This document shows positions 10,301-17,821 of a stretch of 64,000 nucleotides of DNA, piece after piece. The DNA is from Halomonas sp. JB37 (lineage in GTDB: Bacteria; Pseudomonadota; Gammaproteobacteria; Pseudomonadales; Halomonadaceae), in assembly GCF_002332255.1 (NCBI RefSeq), contig NZ_NRGW01000001.1, positions 1,984,001 to 2,048,000 on the forward strand. Direction: 5' to 3'. A model generated the notes under the pieces. The model saw only the letters and a program-made list of their open reading frames with translations. It ran no database searches and was not told the origin of the DNA. The position numbers were made by a program, and so were the translations under genes. How positions within the stretch are numbered: the stretch's first letter is position 1; each line of letters begins with the position of its first letter.

Positions 10301-10540
10301 TTGCTGCAGTAGCTCATCAATGGTGTCGACGGCTGTATCCATCTTCCGGACATCTTGAACCAGCGCCGCCGTGTTGGCTTCAATGCGGGCAAAGTCATCG
10401 TGGCCCGTATCCAGCACCTTGATCAGTTCGCTGACGTAGGCGCTTTCATCCACTAAATAGTGATCGCTAACGCGAGCCATGAGTGTGTCGAGATCAGTTT
10501 GCCAGATGGCTGGGTCACGCATTTTCTTAGCATTGAGCAT
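7349..10540 (-). CDS. putA: Bifunctional proline dehydrogenase / glutamate semialdehyde dehydrogenase PutA
   Basis: 1063 residues. The N-terminal half is the FAD-dependent proline dehydrogenase barrel (for example SVKLSALHPRYEF written as SIKLSALHPRYE, and RLVKGAYWDTEIK). The C-terminal half is the NAD-dependent aldehyde dehydrogenase, with SPWNFPVAIF and the catalytic cysteine near residue 850 in QSAGQRCSALR. Together they oxidise proline to glutamate. The frame is open 120 bases further up, but MLNAKKMRDPAIW at 10540 is preceded by a GGGGG ribosome site and is the better start. No ribbon-helix-helix DNA-binding domain is present, so unlike E. coli PutA it should not regulate itself; the AraC gene upstream fills that role. 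Confidence 0.96.
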   Translation of the reverse strand: MLNAKKMRDPAIWQTDLDTLMARVSDHYLVDESAYVSELIKVLDTGHDDFARIEANTAALVQDVRKMDTAVDTIDELLQQYSLDTHEGLMLMCLAEAMLRIPDKATADALIEDKLGPADWQAHVGKSDSWMVNASTWGLLMTGRVLKMDHPKEGQPASFINRMVNRMGEPVIRRAMYEAMKIMGKQFVLGRDINEALKRSKPLFNKGYTYSYDMLGEAARTRDDAKRYLDDYARAIEQVGKTCKSLGDKTPAPSVSIKLSALHPRYEFGRREQVLIELVDTVIQLVSRARELEVAVTIDAEEVDRLELSMEVFRAVYESEAVKGWGHFGLVVQAYSKRALPVLHYINRLAEQQGDEIPLRLVKGAYWDTEIKESQQLGVDGYPVFTRKAGTDVAYLACAQFLLSNDTRGRIFPQFATHNAHTVTTILEFANDDSRPFEFQRLHGMGEALYDAALERAPEGTYCRIYAPVGAHKDLLPYLVRRLLENGANSSFVHQLVDPDVPVEWLCQHPIETLRQQKSLINMNIPLPKDIYGPKRLNSRGVNLNIRSHYYPLMEQMATFMDKQYPAKPLLAFDVADDATLTHSVTSPFDRRQTVGSIQWTSKEQATQALDAAWAAFPRWDATPVAERAAIVRRLGDLMEEHMPELMTLCSREGGKLLTDGVDEIKEAVDFCRFYAMRAEEDFGEATVLPGPTGESNRLIIGGKGVFAAISPWNFPVAIFCGQVVAAAVSGNTVLAKPAEQTSIIAHRVIELLYEAGMPRDVVQLLPGDGPTVGSVLTSDPRITGVVFTGGTDTAHIINRALAARENAPLATLIAETGGMNAMIVDSTALPEQVVVDVVQSAFQSAGQRCSALRVLYLQDDVADRVIEILKGAMNELRIGDPRDLGTDVGPVIDEDARKSLLEHIEKLKAENRLVAETPMAAEHTQEGTFVAPVAFTIDSIDALTREQFGPVLHIVRYKASEIDKVINDINGRNYGLTFGVHSRNESFAAEIAQKMRVGNVYINRNIIGAVVGVQPFGGQGLSGTGPKAGGPHYLQRFVTEKTITNNTAALGGNASLLALGDE

Positions 10541-10702
10541 TGAAGCCCCCGGAAGTCTGAACAGAACGAATGGGTAACAGGGCATTAGGCCCAAGCGAAT
10601 AAGCGAATGTAGAGCGCGACCACGTTGGGTGCATGCTGGTTTCAAGGTAAAACGTGTCAATTCCCCGGCAAGCGCTGAGTCTTTAAGACTTTAGTAGAGT
10701 TT

Positions 10703-11524
10703 TTAATGTCCTGCTAGTGGCCCTGATGGGGGATTTGACGAGCTAACATTCACTGGCGCCATATCGCTCTGGCGCAACTTGCGTGGCGACAATCCATAAC
10801 TGCTGCGAAACGCATGTGAAAGCGCACTTTGATTGGCAAAACCTGTTTGCATCGCGATATCGGTAAGAGGAAGCCTACTTTGTAAAATCAGCTCACGCGC
10901 CGCATGCAACCGCTGCCGTTTAACGTATTGCCAGGGAGAGAGTCCCGTTTGCGCACGAAAACAATCGGAGAAATGCGCTTCGCTTAAACATGCAATCTGC
11001 GCTAAATCGGCAACGCGCATGTCATCGGCGAGATGCTGGCGGATGAAGCGATCAATGCGTGTCAGGTTTAAGCGCTTCGGGCTGGTATGAGTGTCTTTGC
11101 CCAGTCGCGCCTTAAGTGCGCCCAGCATTGTCGCCGCTAAGCGATCTTGCTGAAAAGAATTAGTCGAAGTATCAAACTCTTGAGCAAGCTCGCTTTGCAT
11201 AAAGGCGAGGTAGTGACGTAGCGCGTTATCTAAGCCAAAAAAGCGCGGTGCATCAAATAGCGCCACCAGCTCACGGTTTTCTCCGGTCAATGCGGGGGTA
11301 TCTTCTGGGAGGTCAAAGATTAGCTGTCGATTATGGCCGTAACCTGAATAGTAGTGCTCGTGGTGCGCCGGAACAATACAGCCTGAAAATGCATTGACGC
11401 GGCCGCCGAGCCCTTCGATTTCAAACTCCGATGAGCCACACAGCGTAATCACGATCTGATGAAAGTCGTGCGTGTGGTGATGCGTAGCGCTGGCTAGCGG
11501 AATCTGACGAATCGTGCTGGGCAT
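10703..11524 (-). CDS. AraC family regulator, probable activator of putA
   Basis: 273 residues. The N-terminal 150 residues form a cupin-like sensing domain with HHHTHDFHQIV and PAHHEHYYSG. The C-terminal part has the double helix-turn-helix of AraC/XylS proteins, including MRVADLAQIACLSEAHFSDCF and LTDIAMQTGFANQSALSHAF. It is immediately upstream of putA in the same direction (162-base gap). By position it resembles PruR of Pseudomonas aeruginosa, an AraC-type activator of proline use. The assignment to proline rests on context only. Confidence 0.85.
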   Translation of the reverse strand: MPSTIRQIPLASATHHHTHDFHQIVITLCGSSEFEIEGLGGRVNAFSGCIVPAHHEHYYSGYGHNRQLIFDLPEDTPALTGENRELVALFDAPRFFGLDNALRHYLAFMQSELAQEFDTSTNSFQQDRLAATMLGALKARLGKDTHTSPKRLNLTRIDRFIRQHLADDMRVADLAQIACLSEAHFSDCFRAQTGLSPWQYVKRQRLHAARELILQSRLPLTDIAMQTGFANQSALSHAFRSSYGLSPRKLRQSDMAPVNVSSSNPPSGPLAGH

Positions 11525-11578
11525 AATCGGGCTCCTGAGCCGCCATAGCTCTTTTAAACAGTCTTTTTTGAACAGTCT

Positions 11579-11938
11579 CTACTGCTGACGGAGGGCTGTA
11601 TGAGCGGACAAATGATCGCGCAGAGCCTTGAGCTCTTCTTGGCCCTCTTGGTTAAGCAGTGGCTTGCCCTGGGCAATCATCCAGCGCCTTCCATGCCGCT
11701 CCATTAAGTGTTCGCCGCGTCGCCGGATGCTTTCCAAATATTCATTATGGCGGATTGGATAGCCGATCGTAGCATTCCACTCTGTTTCGCTTACTTGGCT
11801 GTTAAGCGCCTTATCGAACAAAGCGATCAAATCTTTTGGCTCAGTGCGGTAGCGCGGCGTGCTTGACGACATTAACACGAGAATGACCGCGCCAATCACC
11901 AGTAGGCACACCGCGAACACTAATAAATACAGCGCCAT
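11579..11938 (-). CDS. Hypothetical membrane-anchored protein
   Basis: 119 residues with one N-terminal hydrophobic segment (LYLLVFAVCLLVIGAVILVL, residues 3-22) and a charged C-terminal part of about 95 residues that should face the cytoplasm or periplasm. The start is well supported: AGGAG lies 8 bases before the ATG. The soluble part has a basic patch around YLESIRRRGEHLMERHGRRW. I do not recognise the family. It follows in the same direction as the AraC gene but 54 bases upstream of it, so linkage is possible but not shown. Confidence 0.75.
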   Translation of the reverse strand: MALYLLVFAVCLLVIGAVILVLMSSSTPRYRTEPKDLIALFDKALNSQVSETEWNATIGYPIRHNEYLESIRRRGEHLMERHGRRWMIAQGKPLLNQEGQEELKALRDHLSAHTALRQQ

Positions 11939-12084
11939 TTTCTGAGCTCCTATCTATGCGAGTAGGCTTTATGCGACTAGGCGTAGCCGGTCAATAAATC
12001 GTCACTTAACTATACGCTTGGTGGTCTTTACACGGAAAATTTACTTTTTTGCGAACTTTTCCTTCACAGCGTGTCTGAGTTAGT

Positions 12085-12178
12085 ACAGGCAACATCGCGA
12101 TAGCAGTCGCTAAAGTTGTTCTGGCTCTATATGTTTTGATCCCTTGCTTCCGTTACTCTTCGAGTAACGGTTTTTTTT
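12085..12178 (+). ncRNA. Candidate small RNA A (sibling of the one at 16515-16574)
   Basis: A gene-free interval ends in a perfect 9-bp terminator followed by eight T. Just before the stem is the 13-mer TGATCCCTTGCTT (12137-12149), repeated exactly before another terminator at 16527-16539. About 95 bases upstream is a possible extracytoplasmic-stress (sigma-E-like) promoter: GAACTT at 12053-12058 and GTCTGA at 12073-12078, with a 14-base spacer, one shorter than usual. The 5' end is a guess from that promoter. No plausible open frame with a ribosome site lies within. Confidence 0.45.
12150..12178 (+). terminator. Rho-independent terminator of candidate sRNA A
   Basis: CCGTTACTC (12150-12158) pairs with GAGTAACGG (12162-12170) around a TTC loop and is followed by eight T residues. 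On the plus strand no protein gene precedes it for more than 9 kb, so it should end a non-coding transcript. Confidence 0.85.
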
Positions 12179-12214
12179 GTCTATGTTCTGTGCCTCCCGA
12201 CATTTTATAGCGGG

Positions 12215-12682
12215 TTAGTGGCATCGAATGCTCAGCAATGCCACCAGGATATCACGCCGGGTGACGATTCCCACCAACCGCTGCTGCTCGACCACCGGAT
12301 ACACTTTTGGCTTGGCACCAAGCATTTCTTGCGCCAGGTCGGTAATGCTTTTATTAGGCGAGACGCTGAGTACTTCATGGCGCATTAGCTCTTTGACCAG
12401 CGGTGCTTCGTGGTCATGATAAATACTGTCGAGCACTCGCCCTAGAACGTCCTGTTCTGAGATAAAGCCTATTAGCCGATCGGCTGCGTCAACCACCGGT
12501 GCACCGGGTAAACGGTGCAGTGCTAACCCTTTGGCTAACGTAGTAATTGAAGCGTCTGGTGTTACTCGGTAGCAATCCCGAGACATAATGTCGCGAACGG
12601 TACTGGGATGTGCTGCTTTCATCGTTGCTTTTTTTATAGTTGTTTTGTTCATAGATAAGGTATGCATGGTGGTTGTACTCAT
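12215..12682 (-). CDS. CBS-domain pair protein
   Basis: 155-residue cytosolic protein consisting of two CBS motifs: STVRDIMSRDCYRVTPDASI to GFISEQDVLGRV, and VKELMRHEVLSVSPNKSI to GIVTRRDILVALL. CBS pairs bind adenosine nucleotides and act as sensory modules; a stand-alone pair has no predictable target. A start 51 bases further upstream is possible, but the ATG at 12682 has AAAGGAGTG 7 bases before it. It is transcribed toward the strong terminator at 12150-12178 from the opposite side. The first 30 residues are Thr/Lys rich and low complexity. Confidence 0.85.
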   Translation of the reverse strand: MSTTTMHTLSMNKTTIKKATMKAAHPSTVRDIMSRDCYRVTPDASITTLAKGLALHRLPGAPVVDAADRLIGFISEQDVLGRVLDSIYHDHEAPLVKELMRHEVLSVSPNKSITDLAQEMLGAKPKVYPVVEQQRLVGIVTRRDILVALLSIRCH

Positions 12683-12916
12683 CGTAGCCACTCCTTTTTC
12701 ATCGCGTGCAGCGCCACTGCTGTTAAAGGGCAATCCTTCGTGCTTGGCCTTAATGTATCATCGGCTCTATTGACTGTAGTTGAAACTGTAGCTGAATTAG
12801 CTTTTTATGCGCCGGTGGAAGGCTGGTGCTATTCAACGTTTTGAGCAGTGAATTTTATAAACTGTCACGGCTCTCATCATGAAAGAATTATTATTTAACT
12901 CTGAAAGGACCCTCTG

Positions 12917-13438
12917 ATGGATGCACGTGAGTATTTAAACCGGAAAGGGGTAGGCGTTGAGCGGGACCCTGATCGCCCCAACACTTTGGAAGAAAAAGCC
13001 TGGGAACGCGCGCGCGGTGCCGGTGATCAGCGGCCTAAATCCGGGACGCCCCATGATTGGGAAGATTGGGAGCGCCACCATGATGATCTTGCGGAAGGTG
13101 CCGAGACGTTAGAGCAGAAAATTGACAAAGATGCGCATCGATTTTCTCAAGAGCCGGCGGCACAGGTTCGCGCTCGCCCAGCCTCTGCTGACGTTGAACA
13201 CTTCACGCCACCACTAGTCGCCGCCAGGGAGCAGCCGCAGAACCCAATATCTGAACAGGTAGCCCCGCCAACCGCGGGTTTAGCGCTGGCCTATCAAGCG
13301 CTGGCGATTTTGCTGCCGCCCTTAGCGGTAGGCTTAACTCAAGGTGGCGCTAAACGTGTCGCTATTGCGGTGCTGTTAACAGTGGCGGGCTGGCTGCCCG
13401 GCGTTGCCTATGCATTTTGGTGGCTGCAGCGACGTTAA
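12917..13438 (+). CDS. Protein with C-terminal YqaE/Pmp3 membrane domain and long hydrophilic N terminus
   Basis: 173 residues. Residues 1-120 are very hydrophilic, rich in Glu, Asp, Arg, Trp and Pro, and probably disordered. The last 50 residues form the two-helix Pmp3/YqaE domain: AILLPPLAVGLTQGG, then VLLTVAGWLPGVAYAFWWL. Pmp3 proteins are usually only about 50-60 residues and are tied to membrane potential and salt stress. The start has GAAAGGACC 9 bases upstream. The gene stands alone between a CBS gene and a transporter. The domain call is firm; the role of the extension is unknown. Confidence 0.8.
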   Translation: MDAREYLNRKGVGVERDPDRPNTLEEKAWERARGAGDQRPKSGTPHDWEDWERHHDDLAEGAETLEQKIDKDAHRFSQEPAAQVRARPASADVEHFTPPLVAAREQPQNPISEQVAPPTAGLALAYQALAILLPPLAVGLTQGGAKRVAIAVLLTVAGWLPGVAYAFWWLQRR

Positions 13439-13514
13439 CCTTTTTGTATGAGGCATGTTTACTGCTTGGCAGGCCGACGTAGTTGGGTATAATCCGCGTA
13501 AACTTATTTAAATA

Positions 13515-14399
13515 ATGGGGTTTACGATGGGGTATTTGGTTGGCGTTACAGCGCTTTGGGCTTTTTCCTTTTCGCTAATAGGTGTTTATCTGGCAGGGCA
13601 GGTCGATAGCTACTTTGCGGTGCTGCTAAGGGTATCGCTGGCAATGCTGATATTTCTGCCCTTTTTACGTCCAAGCTTGTTGCGAGGTAAACAGCGTTTG
13701 GCGCTAATGGCGTTAGGTGCCGTGCAGCTGGGAGTGATGTATACCTTCTTCTACCAGTCTTTTTTACTGCTATCAGTGCCGGAAGTGCTGCTATTCACCA
13801 TCTTTACACCTATTTATATCGCGCTGCTTGATGACTTACTGTTTGGCCGCTTTACGCCGATTTATATTGTGACCGCGCTGCTCGCGGTTATTGGAGCGGG
13901 GGTTATCCGCTATGACGGTATCGATAGCGGTTTTTGGACGGGCTTTTTAGTTGTGCAAGGGGCCAATCTTTGCTTTGCCTTGGGCCAGGTGGGCTACCGG
14001 CGTTTAGCGGCTGATTTACCGCCTACGCTTGCATGGCACAACGTGTTTGGCTGGTTTTTTATTGGTGCGATGATTGTGGCACTACCGGCGTATTTACTCT
14101 TTGGCAACAGCGCGGCATTGCCAAGCACACCGGTGCAGTGGGGCGTGTTGGCTTGGTTGGGCCTTGTCGCTTCTGGCGTGGGTTACTTTGCTTGGAATCA
14201 AGGCGCCACTAAGGTAGATGCGGGCACCCTAGCCATTATGAACAATGCGCTAGTGCCCGCGGGACTCATTGTTAACCTGGTGATTTGGAACCGCGATGCG
14301 GATATTCCGCGCTTGGTGATAGGTGCGCTGATTATGGCCGCATCACTTTGGTTAAACCACTGGTGGTGCCAGCGTCGGCAGACAGCGCCGGCCAGCTAA
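13515..14399 (+). CDS. DMT superfamily (EamA) transporter
   Basis: 294 residues with ten hydrophobic segments in two repeated halves, typical of EamA-domain exporters of metabolites. Family cues are GVTALWAFSFSLIG in the first helix, PIYIALLDDLLFGRF at the end of the first repeat, and GVLAWLGLVASGVGYFAWNQG in the second. An internal ATG at 13527, preceded by GGGG, is an alternative start. The gene ends 52 bases before nadK on the same strand. Substrate cannot be read from the sequence; amino acids or carboxylates are the usual range. Confidence 0.85.
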   Translation: MGFTMGYLVGVTALWAFSFSLIGVYLAGQVDSYFAVLLRVSLAMLIFLPFLRPSLLRGKQRLALMALGAVQLGVMYTFFYQSFLLLSVPEVLLFTIFTPIYIALLDDLLFGRFTPIYIVTALLAVIGAGVIRYDGIDSGFWTGFLVVQGANLCFALGQVGYRRLAADLPPTLAWHNVFGWFFIGAMIVALPAYLLFGNSAALPSTPVQWGVLAWLGLVASGVGYFAWNQGATKVDAGTLAIMNNALVPAGLIVNLVIWNRDADIPRLVIGALIMAASLWLNHWWCQRRQTAPAS

Positions 14400-14450
14400 T
14401 TGTCAAACAACGCTTCAGCCTATTTGCCCGGCAAGTAAGGTGTCTCCATA

Positions 14451-15413
14451 ATGGCGACTTATGCTAGCGAGAGTCGGCCCATGAGCAACGCGTTACTACC
14501 AGACACTATGCCTACTGCAGGCGGCCCATCAGACAAACCCTTTAAGACGATTGGGCTGATTGGTCGCTTAGGTAGCGATAAAGTGGTCGACTCCCTTCAG
14601 CGGCTGGTGACGTACCTTGTCGCGCATGGTTACAGCGTGCTGGTAGAAGACCGCACAGCCACTGCCTTGCCCAAGCATGGCCAACCAGAAGCTAGCCGTC
14701 GCGTATTGGGAGAGCTATGTGATCTGGTCATTGTTGTCGGTGGCGATGGCAGCTTACTGGGTGCGGCGCGCACACTGTGCCGAAGCGGCACGCTTATTTT
14801 GGGCGTTAACCGTGGGCGGTTGGGGTTTCTAACCGATATTTCTCCGGACGAATTGGAAACCCGCGTTGGTGAAGTGCTGGCAGGCGAGTTTGAGATTGAG
14901 CAGCGCTTTCTACTCGATGCGGTGCTTTATCGTAACGGGATCGCTGTCGGTAATGGCGATGCTTTGAATGAAGTCGTACTTCATCCGGGTAAAGCGGTAC
15001 GCATGATTGAGTTTGAGCTGTTTATTGATGGCCAGTTTGTTTATAGCCAGCGCAGCGACGGCTTAATTGTTGCCACGCCAACCGGCTCAACGGCCTATGC
15101 GCTATCGGGCGGCGGGCCGATCATGCATCCAAAGCTTGATGTGGTGACGCTGGTGCCGATGTTTCCTCATACGCTGTCGAGTCGGCCCATTGTTATTGAT
15201 GCTGCTAGCGAAATTCGCATTCACATTGGCGAAACGAACCAGACCTATCCGCATATTAGCTGCGACGGCCAGACTCGGGCGGTGGCCAAGCCCAACGATG
15301 TGCTGGTCATTACACGCAAGCCTGAGCGAGTGCAGCTGGTACATCCTATCGGCCATAATTTCTACGAAGTACTGCGCAGCAAATTAGGCTGGAGCCATCG
15401 GTTGGGGGATTAA
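14451..15413 (+). CDS. nadK: NAD kinase NadK
   Basis: 320 residues; phosphorylates NAD to NADP using ATP. Diagnostic motifs are VVGGDGSLLGAAR (the GGDG catalytic loop), LGVNRGRLGFLTDI, NEVVLHPGKAVRMIEFE, and TPTGSTAYALSGGGPI. Two starts are possible: ATG 14451 with TAAGGTG 10 bases upstream, or ATG 14481; the choice changes only a non-conserved leader. The phosphoesterase gene begins 3 bases after the stop, so the two are one transcript. NADPH demand from the zwf route makes a nadK gene unremarkable here. Confidence 0.95.
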   Translation: MATYASESRPMSNALLPDTMPTAGGPSDKPFKTIGLIGRLGSDKVVDSLQRLVTYLVAHGYSVLVEDRTATALPKHGQPEASRRVLGELCDLVIVVGGDGSLLGAARTLCRSGTLILGVNRGRLGFLTDISPDELETRVGEVLAGEFEIEQRFLLDAVLYRNGIAVGNGDALNEVVLHPGKAVRMIEFELFIDGQFVYSQRSDGLIVATPTGSTAYALSGGGPIMHPKLDVVTLVPMFPHTLSSRPIVIDAASEIRIHIGETNQTYPHISCDGQTRAVAKPNDVLVITRKPERVQLVHPIGHNFYEVLRSKLGWSHRLGD

Positions 15414-15415
15414 GC

Positions 15416-16432
15416 ATGCAGCGTCAAACGCAGGGCAAGCCCCGGTTAGAAGGCTACGACCTGATTGGTGATGTGCATGGGTGCGGCGTTACGCTTGCCT
15501 CGTTACTAGAAAAACTGGGCTATCATCAAAGCCGCGGCGTGTATCGCCACCCGCGCCGAAAAGTTGTTTTCTTGGGTGATTTGATTGATCGCGGGCCGCG
15601 TATTCGCCTAGCGGTGACTATCGCCCGCCGGATGGTGGAGCAGGGCGAGGCATATATTGTGATGGGTAATCACGAATATAATGCCTTAGCATATACTCAC
15701 CCAGGGCCTGCGGGCAGTCATAAACGGTGGCTGCGCGAGCATACGCCCAGGCATAACCGTATTATTCAAGATACCCTGGCGCAGTACAGTGATTACACCA
15801 ATGAGTGGGATGATACGCTGGCGTGGTTTAAAACCATTCCGCTATGCCTAGAGTTAGAAGGCATTCGCGTGGTGCATGCTTGCTGGGACCAGCAACTGAT
15901 TGCCGAGCTTAAACAACGCCGTCCTGACTGCTGTATGGATACGCAATTTTTAGTGGAATCAACGGATCCCTCTACCCAGGCGTTTCGTATTTTAGATCGC
16001 TTGACCCGAGGCCCGCATGTCTCGTTACCTGACGGCATTGCAATACACTCAGGTGACGGATTTACTCGGCAAAGTTTTCGCGCCCATTTTTGGGCTCAGG
16101 CGCCGCAGCAGTGGGGGGATGTCGTCTTTCAGCCGGATAACTTACCCGGCGATCTCGAAACTCGCGAACTATCAGCCCAGGAGCGCCGGCAACTTAGTTA
16201 TTATGGTCCTGAGCAGCCTCCGTTATTTATTGGGCATTATTGGTGCGAGGGTATACCAGCATTGCCTGCCCACAATATCGCCTGTTTAGACTATAGCGCG
16301 GTTAAATATGGGCGTTTGGTAGCTTACCGCTGGAGTGGAGAGGCGACGTTAAGTGCCGATCACTTTGCTTGGGTCAAGGTGCCTAGAGAGGAGCGGATGC
16401 TTCCCAAACCATGGGAAATAGATTTCGATTAG
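15416..16432 (+). CDS. Calcineurin-like metallophosphoesterase
   Basis: 338 residues. The metal-binding signature of the superfamily is complete: DLIGDVHGC (GDxHG), VVFLGDLIDRGP (GDxxDRG) and VMGNHEYNAL (GNHE). A late histidine motif is in LFIGHYWCEG. The family includes diadenosine tetraphosphatases and the phosphatase part of polynucleotide kinase; this protein's 338 residues are longer than ApaH and its substrate is uncertain. It starts 3 bases after nadK, so co-transcription is near certain. It ends before the region holding candidate sRNA B. Confidence 0.85.
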   Translation: MQRQTQGKPRLEGYDLIGDVHGCGVTLASLLEKLGYHQSRGVYRHPRRKVVFLGDLIDRGPRIRLAVTIARRMVEQGEAYIVMGNHEYNALAYTHPGPAGSHKRWLREHTPRHNRIIQDTLAQYSDYTNEWDDTLAWFKTIPLCLELEGIRVVHACWDQQLIAELKQRRPDCCMDTQFLVESTDPSTQAFRILDRLTRGPHVSLPDGIAIHSGDGFTRQSFRAHFWAQAPQQWGDVVFQPDNLPGDLETRELSAQERRQLSYYGPEQPPLFIGHYWCEGIPALPAHNIACLDYSAVKYGRLVAYRWSGEATLSADHFAWVKVPREERMLPKPWEIDFD

Positions 16433-16514
16433 TGCCTTTTTTTAAAATTTACATATCTTTACATAATTTTTGCAAATCAGATGAACTAACCCTGCTGTCG
16501 GCTATCAGAGTAAG

Positions 16515-16574
16515 TGTTCCCTTGAATGATCCCTTGCTTTTATTCTCCGGCGGTCCTTACCGCCGGTTTTTTTT
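16515..16574 (+). ncRNA. Candidate small RNA B (sibling of the one at 12085-12178)
   Basis: The 242-base gap between the phosphoesterase and glpG ends in a perfect terminator. It carries the exact 13-mer TGATCCCTTGCTT at 16527-16539, the same motif as at 12137-12149. Upstream is a sigma-E-like arrangement, GAACTA (16483-16488), 15 bases, ATCAGA (16504-16509), which would start an RNA of about 60 bases near 16515. Alternatively the hairpin simply terminates the nadK transcript. The shared motif is what suggests a separate RNA. Confidence 0.4.
16547..16574 (+). terminator. Rho-independent terminator
   Basis: CCGGCGGT (16547-16554) pairs with ACCGCCGG (16559-16566) around CCTT and is followed by eight T. 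It ends the nadK-phosphoesterase transcript and/or candidate sRNA B. Confidence 0.9.
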
Positions 16575-16674
16575 GCCTGTCTGTTGGCTTTCCAGCGCGT
16601 TAGTTACCATCGTTGCAATGAACACCTACCCGCTGCGGTCAATATGCCGCGAGCGCTTTGATTAGAGGGATGTT

Positions 16675-17526
16675 ATGCATCCAGTGATGCTTTTACCCGA
16701 TCACGCGGATACCAGCGAACTGCGCCAAGCATTATGGCGCCATCGTATTGGTCACCGGATTACCGACGAGGCCGACGGCCAGCTATTATGGATCGCCGAC
16801 CCTCGCCAGCAGGGTGAACTCACCGCGCTTGTCGAACAGTGGAAACAGGGTGAACCTCTAGCGCTTCAACAAACGACTAAGCACCCGCGTTCTATGGCCC
16901 ATTCTTTTGCATCGCTGCGCCAAGTGCCGGTTACCTCGCTGATGATTGTTTTTAGCCTGGTGGTGTTTGCCCTGATCGAAGTGTTGGGCAATCAGCTAAT
17001 CGTTGCCTTAACTATTGTGCCCGTTGGCATTTCTGGTGGTGAGCTGTCGTTTGGTAACCTGTCGCAAATGCTTGCCTCAGGACAAGTTTGGCGATTGCTA
17101 TCGCCGGCCTTTCTACATTTTGGCTTGATGCATCTCATCTTTAACTTGATGTGGGTATGGTACTTCGGTCGTCAGGTTGAAGCCTTGCAAGGCAGCCGTA
17201 CCATGCTGTTGCTGCTTATTGTTGCCGGTATCGGTGCGAACATCGCTCAATATATGACCGGTACCGTGCTGTTTGGTGGTATGTCAGGCGTGGTGTATGC
17301 CTTGTTAGCGCATGTTTGGCTAATGTCGCGGCGAGTACCCCAAAGCGGCTTTTTTGTGCCCCAAATGTTAGTGGTATTTATGCTGGGTTGGATGGTATTT
17401 ACCATGACAGGGGTAGCAGGCAGCGTTGGCTTTGGCAATGTCGCTAATGAAGCGCATTTGGGCGGGCTACTCGTGGGCCTTGTCACAGGCTGGTATTATT
17501 CATCCCGCCGTTTGAAAAATAGTTAA
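16675..17526 (+). CDS. glpG: Rhomboid-family intramembrane serine protease (GlpG-like)
   Basis: 283 residues. The first 60 residues resemble the cytosolic GlpG N-terminal domain; six membrane helices follow. The catalytic serine is S204 in FGGMSGVVYALL and the histidine is H261 in EAHLGGLLVGLVTGW, close to S201 and H254 of E. coli GlpG. A WR motif in the L1 loop (SGQVWRLLSPAFLHFGLMHL) is also present. Rhomboids cut transmembrane segments within the membrane. The start has AGAGGGATGTT upstream. The next gene begins 10 bases after the stop, suggesting co-transcription. Confidence 0.9.
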   Translation: MHPVMLLPDHADTSELRQALWRHRIGHRITDEADGQLLWIADPRQQGELTALVEQWKQGEPLALQQTTKHPRSMAHSFASLRQVPVTSLMIVFSLVVFALIEVLGNQLIVALTIVPVGISGGELSFGNLSQMLASGQVWRLLSPAFLHFGLMHLIFNLMWVWYFGRQVEALQGSRTMLLLLIVAGIGANIAQYMTGTVLFGGMSGVVYALLAHVWLMSRRVPQSGFFVPQMLVVFMLGWMVFTMTGVAGSVGFGNVANEAHLGGLLVGLVTGWYYSSRRLKNS

Positions 17527-17536
17527 GAGGCCTGCA

Positions 17537-17821
17537 ATGAGCGAAATGACCTTCGATAAAATGATTAATCAAATGACCCCGGCGATCTATGAGAGCCTGA
17601 AACAGGCGGTGTCGCTGCGCAAGTGGCCCGATGGCCGCCGTCTAACGCCAGAACAGACCGATCTGTGCTTGGAAGCCGTGATGCGTTTTGAGGCTGAAAA
17701 TAACGTGCCGGAAGAGAATCGGGTGGGGTATTTAGAGCAGCGCACCTGCGGTGCGGCGGCGACGGGCGCAGGCGTAACGCCAGAAATGGCTGGCTTGGCT
17801 CGGGATGCAACGCGTGATTGA
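17537..17821 (+). CDS. YeaC-like DUF1315 protein
   Basis: 94 residues, soluble. Family features are FDKMINQMTPAIYESLKQAV, then GRRLTPEQTDLCLEAVM and ENRVGYL. DUF1315 proteins are small conserved proteins of unknown function in gammaproteobacteria, often next to a DUF2797 gene, as here. Ribosome site GAGG lies 9 bases before the ATG. The end overlaps the next coding sequence by 17 bases, so translation of the two is coupled. Confidence 0.85.
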   Translation: MSEMTFDKMINQMTPAIYESLKQAVSLRKWPDGRRLTPEQTDLCLEAVMRFEAENNVPEENRVGYLEQRTCGAAATGAGVTPEMAGLARDATRD

